From assembly GCF_013366925.1 (NCBI RefSeq), contig NZ_JAALDK010000001.1:2239089-2303088 (forward strand): 64,000 nucleotides of DNA. The letters run 5' to 3'. Shown in pieces: positions 44,481 to 52,444 of the stretch. The first letter of the stretch is position 1; every line of letters starts with the position of its first letter. The notes beneath the pieces were generated by a model. It was not told the origin of the DNA. It saw nothing but the letters and a program-made list of their open reading frames with translations, and made no database searches. Position numbers and translations under genes: made by a program. This stretch comes from Paraburkholderia youngii. Its GTDB lineage: Bacteria; Pseudomonadota; Gammaproteobacteria; Burkholderiales; Burkholderiaceae.

Positions 44481-45074
44481 ATGCAAACCACGATCCGTAT
44501 TGGACTCCGGCAGGAATTCGACAACGAACTGATCAACGAGATGTACCGGCTGCGCGCCCGGGTCTTTCACGGCCGGCTCGGCTGGGAAATTCCGACCATC
44601 GCGGGAATGGAGATAGACGGCTACGACGCGCTCGGGCCGTACTACATGCTGATTCAGGGCGAAGACGAACGGTTGCGCGGCTGTTGGCGACTGATGCCGA
44701 CCGAAGGTCCGAACATGCTGAAAGACACCTTCCCGCAACTGCTGCATGGCGCGGCCGCGCCGGTCGGCCGACATATCTGGGAACTCAGCCGCTGGGCGAT
44801 CGAAACCAACGGGGAGGAACAGTCTTTTGGTTTCACGGATATGACAATTCGCGCAATTCAGGAAGTGATGCGCTTCGCACAGCGCATGGGCATCACGCAT
44901 TACGTCACGGTGACTACCACGCCGATCGAGCGCATGCTGCGCCGTGCCGGGCTCGATATCAGCCGGCTCGGGCCGCCGCTGCAGATCGGCGTCGAACGGG
45001 CCGTTGCGCTCGACGTCGCGGTAAGCGCGAAAACGCTGACCTCACTATTCGGGCCGGTCGCCGACGCGGCTTGA
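44481..45074 (+). CDS. braI: acyl-homoserine-lactone synthase (BraI-like)
   Basis: A 197-residue LuxI-family enzyme that makes an N-acyl-homoserine lactone from S-adenosylmethionine and acyl-ACP. The invariant residues are present: Arg, Phe and Trp in RLRARVFHGRLGW, the two Asp in EIDGYDALGP, Arg in RGCWRL, and Glu/Arg in WELSRWAIE. Start ATG follows AGGAGAACGTC. Paraburkholderia BraI makes 3-oxo-C14-HSL; the same product here is inferred from locus order and family, not proved. Confidence 0.92.
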   Translation: MQTTIRIGLRQEFDNELINEMYRLRARVFHGRLGWEIPTIAGMEIDGYDALGPYYMLIQGEDERLRGCWRLMPTEGPNMLKDTFPQLLHGAAAPVGRHIWELSRWAIETNGEEQSFGFTDMTIRAIQEVMRFAQRMGITHYVTVTTTPIERMLRRAGLDISRLGPPLQIGVERAVALDVAVSAKTLTSLFGPVADAA

Positions 45075-45131
45075 GCCGCGCCGGAGCGTGGCCGCACCGA
45101 AATCTCGACACCTTCACCCGCGCGCGCGGAC

Positions 45132-45821
45132 TCAGGAACCGAACATCCGTTCCAGCGCGTTCTCGAGATGCGCGCGCATCGCGGCGCCCGCGGCCGCCGA
45201 GTCCTTGCGGCGGATCGCGTCGAGCACCGCCATGTGCTCGGCCTGCACCACCCGCTGCCGCTCCACCGTTTTGACCAGCGACAGATTGCGCGACAGGTTC
45301 ATGCTGAACAGGATCTGTTCCTCGATGAACGACATCACCGTGATGAAAAACGGATTCTTCGACGCCCGCGCGACCGCCTGGTGGAACAGGAAGTCGTCCT
45401 TCGCGCCGATGCCCTGCGCCTCGATGATGCGCTCGAGCTCGTCCCACGCATGCTGGATCGCGGCGATGTCCTGGGCGTCGGCCTTCAGCGCTGCCTGCGC
45501 GGCCGCGCCCGCCTCGGTCACGATGCGAAACTCATAGCAGCGGCGGATATCGGACAGCGTTTCGAGCGGCGCGAAGCGGCGCACGTCCGGGTCGGGGCGC
45601 CGCGCGACGGTCGTTCCAGAGCCGTGCCGCGTCGAGATGATGCCGTCGGCCCGCAATCGCGCGAGCGCTTCGCGCACGGTCGGCCGGGACGTGGCGAAAC
45701 GCTCCGCCAGCGCATGCTCGGTTGGCAACCGTTCGCCTTCCTTGTACTCGCCTTCGAGGATGCGGTTGAGAATGTCGCCGTAGATCTGGTCGGGTAAGCC
45801 CTTGGTTTTTCGATCGTTCAT
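45132..45821 (-). CDS. GntR-family regulator, FCD (FadR-type) subfamily
   Basis: A 229-residue regulator. The N-terminal winged helix is clear (LPTEHALAERFATSRPTVRE, ALARLRADGIISTRHGSG) and the C-terminal all-helical FCD effector domain carries the usual metal-binding residues (DDFLFHQAVARASKN, EHMAVLDAIRRKD). Such proteins commonly control sugar-acid catabolism. The sugar-acid genes begin 2.4 kb away on the same strand, separated only by the quorum-sensing genes, so they are its likely target. This is inferred. Confidence 0.88.
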   Translation of the reverse strand: MNDRKTKGLPDQIYGDILNRILEGEYKEGERLPTEHALAERFATSRPTVREALARLRADGIISTRHGSGTTVARRPDPDVRRFAPLETLSDIRRCYEFRIVTEAGAAAQAALKADAQDIAAIQHAWDELERIIEAQGIGAKDDFLFHQAVARASKNPFFITVMSFIEEQILFSMNLSRNLSLVKTVERQRVVQAEHMAVLDAIRRKDSAAAGAAMRAHLENALERMFGS

Positions 45822-45979
45822 CAGCGGACTGGCCAGCTTGTCTGAATATGGCCTGATTGTAAGGCCAACCTTGTTCCAGCTTCAGCAAACTTATGCGGTT
45901 TGTAAGCATGCAAGGCCACTCGCGCGCGCCGCCGCGCCCGCCATTTCGTCCGCGCCCGGTCTGAATATTTGGCAAATGT

Positions 45980-45993
45980 TTGATTTACATCCT
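45980..45993. promoter_or_regulatory. FNR/ANR-like box upstream of uspA
   Basis: TTGAT-TTAC-ATCCT matches eight of the ten consensus positions of TTGAT-N4-ATCAA. It is about 110 nt before the uspA start, and an FNR-type regulator gene lies directly downstream of uspA. Confidence 0.4.
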
Positions 45994-46103
45994 GGTCGAG
46001 TGCATCTTTTCCGGCAATCATCTAAGCTCCATTGGTATAAAAGATCAATAAAACCCCGCCGCGGCTAGCAATGTGGCAGACGCTTTTTTGACGTGGAGCC
46101 GAT

Positions 46104-46571
46104 ATGTACAAACGCATCCTTGTAGCGGTCGACGGCAGCAATACCTCGCGCCGTGCGTTCGAAGCGGCGCTCGAACTCGCCAAGTCGAATGGCGCTGTGC
46201 TGCGGCCGTTTTATGTCGTCGAAAATACGCCGATGTACTTCGAGGCGCCCGGCTACGACCCGTCGATCCTGCGCAACCGGCTGATCGAGGAAGGCCAGGA
46301 GCTGCGTGCGGAGTTTTCGAAAGTGATGGCCGAGCAAGGTGTGAAAGGCGACCCGGGGGTTTCCGAGGCTTCGTCGCTCGGCGATGTCGCCGAGATCGTG
46401 CTGCACGCCGCCGCCGAATTCAACGCAGACCTGCTCGTGATGGGCACGCACGGGCGGCGTGGCTTCCAGCGGCTGATTCTCGGCAGCGTCGCCGAACGCT
46501 GCGTGCGCCAGGCCACGCTGCCGGTTCTGCTGGTACCGTCCGCCGCGGGCGCCGACAAGCAACCCGTCTGA
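46104..46571 (+). CDS. universal stress protein, ATP-binding class
   Basis: A 155-residue single-domain UspA-family protein: MYKRILVAVDGSNTSRRAFE at the start and the ATP-binding loop VMGTHGRRGFQRLILGSVAE (G-x2-G-x9-GS) near the end. In related bacteria such proteins are induced by low oxygen through FNR/ANR. Here an FNR-like box precedes the gene and an FNR-type regulator follows it. A stem GGTGAGCC/GGCTCACC (46593-46628) just after the stop may end the transcript. Confidence 0.9.
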   Translation: MYKRILVAVDGSNTSRRAFEAALELAKSNGAVLRPFYVVENTPMYFEAPGYDPSILRNRLIEEGQELRAEFSKVMAEQGVKGDPGVSEASSLGDVAEIVLHAAAEFNADLLVMGTHGRRGFQRLILGSVAERCVRQATLPVLLVPSAAGADKQPV

Positions 46572-46592
46572 CACGGTCATCATGCGCAAGAC

Positions 46593-46628
46593 GGTGAGCC
46601 ACGACGACATAAGCCGCGGCGGCTCACC
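46593..46628 (+). terminator. stem-loop after uspA, possible terminator
   Basis: GGTGAGCC (46593-46600) pairs perfectly with GGCTCACC (46621-46628) over a 20-nt loop. Only two T follow, so termination may be partial. Confidence 0.35.
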
Positions 46629-46757
46629 TTCCCACCCTCGTCGGGGCAGCACCGTCGCCAGGAAAGCGAAGCAGCGAACGCGTCACTTTGCCACCCGTTG
46701 AGGGTCATAACGGGTGGGACAATTTCACCACTACCAATAATCAATCGCGCGCAGAAC

Positions 46758-47540
46758 ATGCTGAATCCTACCGCCGTGCCCCGTTCCTCGACCCGCTCCG
46801 CCGGCTCTGCCGCGAGCGGCAGTCGCGAGTCCATGGCGGGACGCGCCACCGCACGCACCGCCGCGCGCTGCTCCAGTTGTTCGATGCGTCAGATCTGCAT
46901 GCCCCAGGGGCTGTCGGCGGAGGAGCTGCCGAAGCTCGAAACGCTGATCTGCTCGGCGCGCTCGGTGCCGCGCGGCGAAGCGCTGTATCTCAGCGGCGAC
47001 CGCTTCGACAGCATCTACGCGCTGCGTTCCGGCTCGATGAAGACCGTGATGGTCCACCGCGACGGCCGCGAGCAGGTCACCGGCCTGCGTCTTGCGGGCG
47101 AGCCGCTCGGGCTCGACGGCATCAGCGCGGACATCCATGCGTGCAGCGCCGTCGCGCTGGAAGACAGCACAGTGTGCATCGTTCCATACAGTGCGCTGAA
47201 GCAGCTATGTCGCGAAATCGGTTCGATCCAGGAGCGCATGCACAAGCTGCTGGGTGCGCAGATCGTCAGCGAGGCCGCGCAGATGATGGTGCTCGGCTCG
47301 CTGTCCGCCGACGAACGCGTCGCCGCCTTCCTGCTGGACGTGTCGCAGCGCAATGCGCAGCGCGGCTACTCGTGGTCGGAATTCAACCTGCGCATGACGC
47401 GTGAGGACATGGGCAGCTACCTCGGCATGACGCTCGAAACGGTCAGCCGCACGCTGTCAAGATTTCAAAAGCGTGGCCTGATCGACACGCGGGGCAAGCA
47501 TATTCACATCGTCGATCTCGAAGGCTTGCGGCAGGTCTGA
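46758..47540 (+). CDS. FNR-type oxygen-responsive transcriptional regulator
   Basis: A 260-residue Crp/Fnr-family protein. The N-terminal cysteines are spaced C-x2-C-x5-C (Cys38, Cys41, Cys47 in RCSSCSMRQICMP) as in FNR, and a fourth sits in DIHACSAVAL, so a [4Fe-4S] oxygen sensor is likely. The cNMP-like beta roll holds LYLSGDRFDSIYALRSGSMK. The recognition helix MTLETVSRTLSRF carries the E-x2-SR pattern that reads TTGAT half-sites. The ATG at 46758 gives a leader of about 37 residues before the first Cys; an upstream start would add 20 more. Confidence 0.92.
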   Translation: MLNPTAVPRSSTRSAGSAASGSRESMAGRATARTAARCSSCSMRQICMPQGLSAEELPKLETLICSARSVPRGEALYLSGDRFDSIYALRSGSMKTVMVHRDGREQVTGLRLAGEPLGLDGISADIHACSAVALEDSTVCIVPYSALKQLCREIGSIQERMHKLLGAQIVSEAAQMMVLGSLSADERVAAFLLDVSQRNAQRGYSWSEFNLRMTREDMGSYLGMTLETVSRTLSRFQKRGLIDTRGKHIHIVDLEGLRQV

Positions 47541-47653
47541 GCGGCTGGCCGGGGCTGAACGGTCGCGCGGTTCGTCTTGGCACGCCGTCTGCAAGGGGGT
47601 AAAGTTTTCAGACCGCCCCCACGGCGACCGTGTTGCATGGAGACCCGGCCCCA

Positions 47654-48946
47654 ATGAATCGCGACCCTGCCCCGCATCATCCGCTCGTGCAGCGCCTGCA
47701 CGACGCGCGTCAAGTCACTGATGACCTGTTTGCAATCGTCAAACCCGACTACCTCTATGAACGGCCGATCCGCGAGCGTCACCGTGTCGTGTTCTATATC
47801 GGCCATCTCGAAGCGTTCGATCGCAATCTGTTCGACCAGCGTCTGTTCGATCTGCCGGCTTTCGCACCGGAACTCGACCAGCTGTTCGCATTCGGCATCG
47901 ATCCGGTAGACGGCGGCTTTCCCACCGATCAGCCCAGCGATTGGCCGTCGCTCGACGCCGTGGGCGAGTATGCGATGCGCGCGCGCCGCCAGATCGACGC
48001 CGCGCTCGACGAACTCGGCAACCCGGTGGGCGATGAAGCGGCCGTGCAGTTGCTGAACGTCGCGATCGAGCATCGGTTGATGCACGCGGAAACGCTCGCG
48101 TACATGCTCCATCAGTTGCCGCTCGCGCAGAAAAACACCGCATTGCGCGAACCGGTGGTGACGCGCACGGAGCGGCGCGACGGGTTATCGTCGATGGTCC
48201 GCGTGCCCGCCGGCACGACCGTGCTCGGCATGCCGCGCGAGGCCGGCCGTTTCGGCTGGGACAATGAATTCGGCGAGATGGGCGTGGAGGTGCCCGCGTT
48301 CGAGATCGATCGATACATGGTCACGAACGGTGCGTTCCTCGAGTTCCTCGAAGACGGCGGTTATCGCGAGCCGAAGTGGTGGTCGCCGAAAGACTGGGCG
48401 TGGAAGGAAGCGGAGTGCATCGAGCATCCGGCCGGCTGGTCGCAACGCACGTCGGAAGACGGCCGCACCGCATGGACGCTGCGCACGATGTTCGACGACG
48501 TGCCGTTGCCGCTTGACTGGCCCGTCTACGTGAGCCACGCCGAAGCGAGCGCCTACGCGCGCTGGGCCGGCAAAGCCCTGCCGACAGAGGCGCAATGGCA
48601 ACGCGCGGCGCACGGCGCGCCGCACGCGGCATCGGGGAATTTCGATTTCCGCAGCTGGGACCCACTGCCCGTCGATGCGCATCCGGACAACGTCAGCACG
48701 TTCGGTGCGGAAGGTCAGTTCGGCAACGGTTGGGAATGGACCTCGACGCTATTCGCAGCGCTGCCGGGGTTCGAAGCGTTTCCGTTCTATCCCGGCTATT
48801 CGGCCAACTTCTTCGATGGACAGCATTACGTGCTGAAGGGCGGCTCGGCGCGTACGGCGCTGTGCATGCTGCGGCCGGAATTTCGCAACTGGTTTCAGCC
48901 GCACTATCAGTATGTGTATGCGGGGTTTCGGTGTGTGCGGGGTTGA
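47654..48946 (+). CDS. EgtB-like sulfoxide synthase (DinB plus formylglycine-generating-enzyme domains)
   Basis: A 430-residue protein. The N-terminal DinB-type helical bundle carries the iron-binding histidines (VFYIGHLEAFDRNL and IEHRLMHAETLAYM, an HxxxHxE). The C-terminal FGE/sulfatase-modifying fold shows RVPAGTTVLG, YMVTNGAFLEFLEDGGYREP, RWAGKALPTEAQWQRAAHG, NGWEWTSTLF and KGGSARTALC. This is the layout of EgtB, which joins a thiol to a histidine betaine with iron and oxygen; OvoA or selenoneine-forming relatives have the same layout. No EgtD-like methyltransferase is next to it. The thiol and histidine partners are unknown. Confidence 0.82.
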   Translation: MNRDPAPHHPLVQRLHDARQVTDDLFAIVKPDYLYERPIRERHRVVFYIGHLEAFDRNLFDQRLFDLPAFAPELDQLFAFGIDPVDGGFPTDQPSDWPSLDAVGEYAMRARRQIDAALDELGNPVGDEAAVQLLNVAIEHRLMHAETLAYMLHQLPLAQKNTALREPVVTRTERRDGLSSMVRVPAGTTVLGMPREAGRFGWDNEFGEMGVEVPAFEIDRYMVTNGAFLEFLEDGGYREPKWWSPKDWAWKEAECIEHPAGWSQRTSEDGRTAWTLRTMFDDVPLPLDWPVYVSHAEASAYARWAGKALPTEAQWQRAAHGAPHAASGNFDFRSWDPLPVDAHPDNVSTFGAEGQFGNGWEWTSTLFAALPGFEAFPFYPGYSANFFDGQHYVLKGGSARTALCMLRPEFRNWFQPHYQYVYAGFRCVRG

Positions 48947-48951
48947 TCTAT

Positions 48952-48988
48952 AAAGCGATAGCTGACGCGAAATCTTGACTATCGCTTT
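48952..48988 (+). terminator. stem-loop after the EgtB-like gene, probable terminator
   Basis: AAAGCGATAG (48952-48961) pairs perfectly with CTATCGCTTT (48979-48988) across a 17-nt loop, a few bases after the stop codon. Confidence 0.5.
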
Positions 48989-49587
48989 ACTGTCAACCCA
49001 CTCATCTATCGGTTAGTTTGTTGTTTACGCTTCTATCTCCAATGTTCCCTCGACGCGCTCACGCACACAGTTTCTCGAGCGGCGTCGAAACCCACTGAAA
49101 CAGGCGATCCGACGGGTCCAACCAACGTTGCCATCCACTGGACGGATAGAGCCGGAATCAGCCTCGCAGACCGCTCTGGGGTGGACGTGTCGGGAAAGTA
49201 GCATCAGCACGAGTAAGCCCTCGTTGCGATGAGGATGGTCCTCCTCACCAGTGAATAGGGCTTTGCGGATCACGTTGACGGCTCACGCTATACCAATGTC
49301 AGCAGGGCGTTATTCATTCCGAGCGCGGAACGCCCTTGTCAGTACTCGGCCTGTCTATCTCAGCGGGGTTGAAGCTAACGCGGATCTGCTCGCCTTCGTG
49401 CACAGCTAACGTTTAGCATAGGCCCGCTTCGGCGGGATTTTCGGTGCGGCAATGGTTTCGATCGGCCGCTCGACACCGTTGTCCCCGTCAGGTCTCAGTT
49501 GTTCGACTTGGATGCGCCATTCATGGACAATCTGGATCAGGATTCCTTGATCCAGTGTCCCCAATGTTCTTCGTCGAGATAAACCCG
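48989..49587. other. unexplained intergenic region with a short terminator
   Basis: About 600 bases with no gene that I can support; the short frames present have no family likeness and irregular composition. A compact hairpin CCCGC-TTCG-GCGGG-ATTTT (49423-49440) with a UUCG tetraloop looks like an intrinsic terminator on the plus strand although no gene precedes it. The stretch lies at the edge of the decayed patch that follows and may be gene debris. Confidence 0.4.
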
Positions 49588-50046
49588 ATGATTCCACTCC
49601 ACCGTAATCCGGCTTTTTACCAACTGCTTTCCGACAGTTACGCCCGGCTAGTCGGTCACCGGCTGGTTCCGCACGTCATGTCCGTTATTGAAGCGACCGA
49701 ATGGCTCTATGAACATGCCCCATTCGCGGTACTCGCGCACAATACCGATCCAGACCCGGTCTTTATTTACGGCAACAAGGCCGCACAGCGCCGCTTTGGA
49801 TATAGCTGGAATGAAATCACCAGGTTGCCGTCCCGGCTTTCCGCCGAGGCCCCGAATCGTGAAGAACGGCAGCAATTCCTCGAACGCGTGCAGCGGCTCG
49901 GCTACGAGACGAACTACAGGGGCGTGCGTGTTACCAAGTCTGGCGAGCGCTTCATCATCGAGCAAGCCACACTGTGGCAGCTACTCGACGCGGACGGCAC
50001 ACTGCACGGCCAGGCGGTGGTCATCCCGCGCACGCGCGACATCTGA
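49588..50046 (+). CDS. MEKHLA (PAS-like) domain protein
   Basis: A 152-residue soluble protein with a PAS-like fold: HRNPAFYQLLSDSYARLVG, EWLYEHAPFAVLAHNTDPDP, FIYGNKAAQRRFGYSWNEI, RLPSRLSAEAPNREERQQFL and FIIEQATLWQLLDADGTLHG. This order matches stand-alone bacterial MEKHLA proteins. I chose the ATG at 49588; an ATG eight codons earlier is possible. No output domain is attached. It is tail-to-tail with the NmrA-like pseudogene, whose remnant begins right after this stop codon. Confidence 0.75.
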   Translation: MIPLHRNPAFYQLLSDSYARLVGHRLVPHVMSVIEATEWLYEHAPFAVLAHNTDPDPVFIYGNKAAQRRFGYSWNEITRLPSRLSAEAPNREERQQFLERVQRLGYETNYRGVRVTKSGERFIIEQATLWQLLDADGTLHGQAVVIPRTRDI

Positions 50047-50445
50047 TCGCGCGAAGAACTGTGTGGAATGCACGATCGTGTATGGCACGCCCGAATCGCG
50101 AATGAGTTTTTCCTGCACGATCTTGGCGCGCGGAAATAGCCGCTTTGCGAAAGCCGGTCGGTGCCAACGACAGAAGGCGCGACCTGATGCCGGACACCGG
50201 CCTCGATTTCCGCCGCGAACAGATTGCGGCCCGATGTTTCGAAGAAGGCCAAAACGGCGTTGTCCTTGAATTGGCGAGATCGACGACGACGTCGCACCCC
50301 TCGAGCGCCTCGCGCAGTCCTTTGGTGGTGAGCGTATTCACGCCGGTTGCCGGCGAAGCCGCGACGGCGGTATGACCGCGCTCGCGAAGATTCTTCACCA
50401 CTTGCTGCCGATAAGTCTCGTACCGCCAATGACGATGATCTTCAT
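50047..50445 (-). pseudogene. NmrA-like NAD(P)-binding oxidoreductase, frameshifted and truncated
   Basis: Starting at ATG 50445, with GGAGA eight bases upstream, the reading needs three frame changes to stay on one protein: MKIIVIGGTRLIGSK, then VKNLRERGHTAVAASPATG through CDVVVDLAN, then FKDNAVLAFFETSGRNLFAA through TDRLSQSGYFRA, then KIVQEKLIRDSGVPYTIVHS TQFF in two pieces. Breaks are near 50401, 50268 and 50135. The C-terminal half (about 120 residues of a normal NmrA-type protein) is missing, cut where the MEKHLA gene ends. This is a decayed gene and also a rearrangement boundary. Confidence 0.75.
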
Positions 50446-51002
50446 GTAGTTTCTCCGTGCGATATTGCCTCTACAGATTTCCGCCGCGCGTGGCGCCATA
50501 TTCGGCGTGCGCGGCGACGGCGGTCCATCCACGAGCGATCTTACGTACGCGCTGCTTCCTGCGGTAGGTCGTTGCCGGCAACCACATTGTTGCGTGCGGA
50601 ACATCAATCAACAGGGCTTCGATTGTTGCCGTTCGGACAACACGGTGAACGCATTCGCGATACTACTGACGTTCGCCCGCCTAACTAAAATCGCTCACAC
50701 CGCGGAAGTGGAGTTCTGGAAAAATCCGGACTTCAGCAAGACGGTGATGCCGGAATCGGTTCCTCCCGCCCTTCGCAAGGCTGCGCGTCATCACCTAGGC
50801 ATTGCCCCGATCATCGTTATTTCTACAATACCCCATCCGAACAGAATGAAGGCAAAGTACTTACGCGCGCTTGTTGGGCCGGCCAAGAAAATAAATTGCT
50901 GGAAACCTCAAAAAACACGTAACCTATAAAGAACATGCCTGCGGCTAAACTCCCCGCCGCACATTTAGATCTTAATGCACTCATCGGAAAAGACATTTCG
51001 AG
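50446..51002. other. intergenic region between the pseudogene and the FkbM gene
   Basis: These 557 bases start G+C-rich and turn AT-rich from about 50640. A 154-codon frame crosses part of it but shows no family likeness; its latter part (FWKNPDFSKTVMPESVPPAL) looks somewhat protein-like and might be a fragment. Otherwise I see only a probable promoter zone for the FkbM gene around 50900-50990. Confidence 0.35.
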
Positions 51003-52244
51003 ATGGAACTGATTCAGAAAATAGCATCGGCTTATAAGTCGGGCGGCACCCGAAACTTGCTAAGACGTGCCTTTAGTTACATTGATACTCGCGCTCGCTT
51101 GAAGCTCTTCAGTGCAGCGCCACCGTTTCTCGGAAAACCAAAGAATGATTCAGCCGTAAAGATTCTTGCGAAGCAGGCAGGGGACGAACAATCAATCGAG
51201 ATGCTGATGTGGCTTGTTCCCAATCTCAATTCGCTGAAATCGGATGATCAGTTGACCATTGCGGTCCCAAACTACTGGAAAAAGGTATTTGGGATGGTTC
51301 GTCCGTTGTTGCTGAACGGCAGGCTGAAGCTGTGTCCTATCGGAGAATATTCTCCGCAGGTGCGCTTGATGGTAATCAACCGGGCAATGTTGAATCAGGT
51401 TCCGCCACAGTACGCAGAGAGGATCGCGCAGATGCAAGTCCCGTTTGCGAATGGCGCGTATATCGTTATTGCCGACAGGAGTCTCCGCCTCAGTACGGTG
51501 CCCAATCCCGAGTCACCGAGGCAACTCGCGGAGCAAGTGGCGGACAACAAGGCACCGGGCGACGTAGTCATCGTAAGCAGGTACGGTTTTCAGTTTGCGG
51601 TGCGAACCGGCACAATGGATGAGGGTATTGTCGATGAGGTAAGGTCCGAATATCTCGACCAACTGTCAGGAATCGACTTCCATGGCACTACCGTACTCGA
51701 TCTCGGCGGTCATATCGGTTCGTTCTCTATCCAGGTCAGTGCGCTGTTGAAACAGCCCATGCAGATAATCATTGTCGAGCCGGCACCTCGTAATGCCGAG
51801 TTGATTCGGAAGAACATCGGCCTCAACCAGCTCCAATCTTCGATCGAGCTGAAGGAGATGGCAGTGTCTTCGGCGTCTGGCGTGGGCACGCTGTTTATTA
51901 GCTCCGACAACACTGGTGGAAATAAGCTGAACATGGTCGAGCATTCCTCAGCGGAGACAGTCGAGGTCCCCGTAACGGATTTTCCGACGCTACTGCGGGG
52001 CTTTTCGTCGGAAATCCTGGATTTGTTGAAGATTGATGTCGAAGGCTCGGAGCATGCCATTTTGTTTCCGCACGGCCGACTGTTGTCACAGAAGGTTCGC
52101 GTGATCGTTGGCGAGGCAGGTGGATCTGATAGGGGTGACGGTTTGGCATTTTTGCGGTTCCTCGAGCAAAACGGCTTTACCGTGAGCCATAAAGGCAACG
52201 AATCCCAGTTGATTTTTCTGGCGGTTAACAAGCATCTCAACTAG
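51003..52244 (+). CDS. FkbM-family methyltransferase
   Basis: A 413-residue protein. The C-terminal 220 residues are an FkbM-type SAM-dependent methyltransferase: TTVLDLGGHIGSFSIQVSAL (SAM loop), IIIVEPAPRNAELIRKNIGL, then DFPTLLRGF and LDLLKIDVEGSEHAILFP with the acidic metal/substrate site. The first 190 residues match no domain known to me and start with a basic helix (IQKIASAYKSGG). Composition is clearly more AT-rich than its neighbours, and it is isolated from any glycan cluster, which suggests recent transfer. Family members O-methylate sugars or polyketide oxygens. Confidence 0.82.
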   Translation: MELIQKIASAYKSGGTRNLLRRAFSYIDTRARLKLFSAAPPFLGKPKNDSAVKILAKQAGDEQSIEMLMWLVPNLNSLKSDDQLTIAVPNYWKKVFGMVRPLLLNGRLKLCPIGEYSPQVRLMVINRAMLNQVPPQYAERIAQMQVPFANGAYIVIADRSLRLSTVPNPESPRQLAEQVADNKAPGDVVIVSRYGFQFAVRTGTMDEGIVDEVRSEYLDQLSGIDFHGTTVLDLGGHIGSFSIQVSALLKQPMQIIIVEPAPRNAELIRKNIGLNQLQSSIELKEMAVSSASGVGTLFISSDNTGGNKLNMVEHSSAETVEVPVTDFPTLLRGFSSEILDLLKIDVEGSEHAILFPHGRLLSQKVRVIVGEAGGSDRGDGLAFLRFLEQNGFTVSHKGNESQLIFLAVNKHLN

Positions 52245-52444
52245 TGGTTGCCGCTGCGCACAGACGTAATGGCGCTCTACTCGATCGCGCTGCCTGGCAC
52301 GACGTGTACTGGGACACCGATGCCACGACCGCTACGTTATCCATTCCGTTATCATTTCGCAAACATGCGCGGCATTTGCCGTTATCCCATATGTAGTCTC
52401 CAACCTTTTCCCCGTCATTGCGGGGACGCGCTCTGAAGTCAGCG

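Noticed and set aside
46024..46060. Second FNR box (TTGGTATAAAAGATCAA) nearer to uspA
   Set aside because: The half-sites are 3 bp too far apart for an FNR dimer.
49025..49273. Insertion-sequence remnant downstream of the EgtB-like gene
   Set aside because: No transposase motif, terminal inverted repeats or target duplication was seen.
50465..50929. 154-codon plus-strand frame before the FkbM gene
   Set aside because: Irregular composition, no family likeness, no ribosome binding site, and it spans a GC change. Part of it may be debris.
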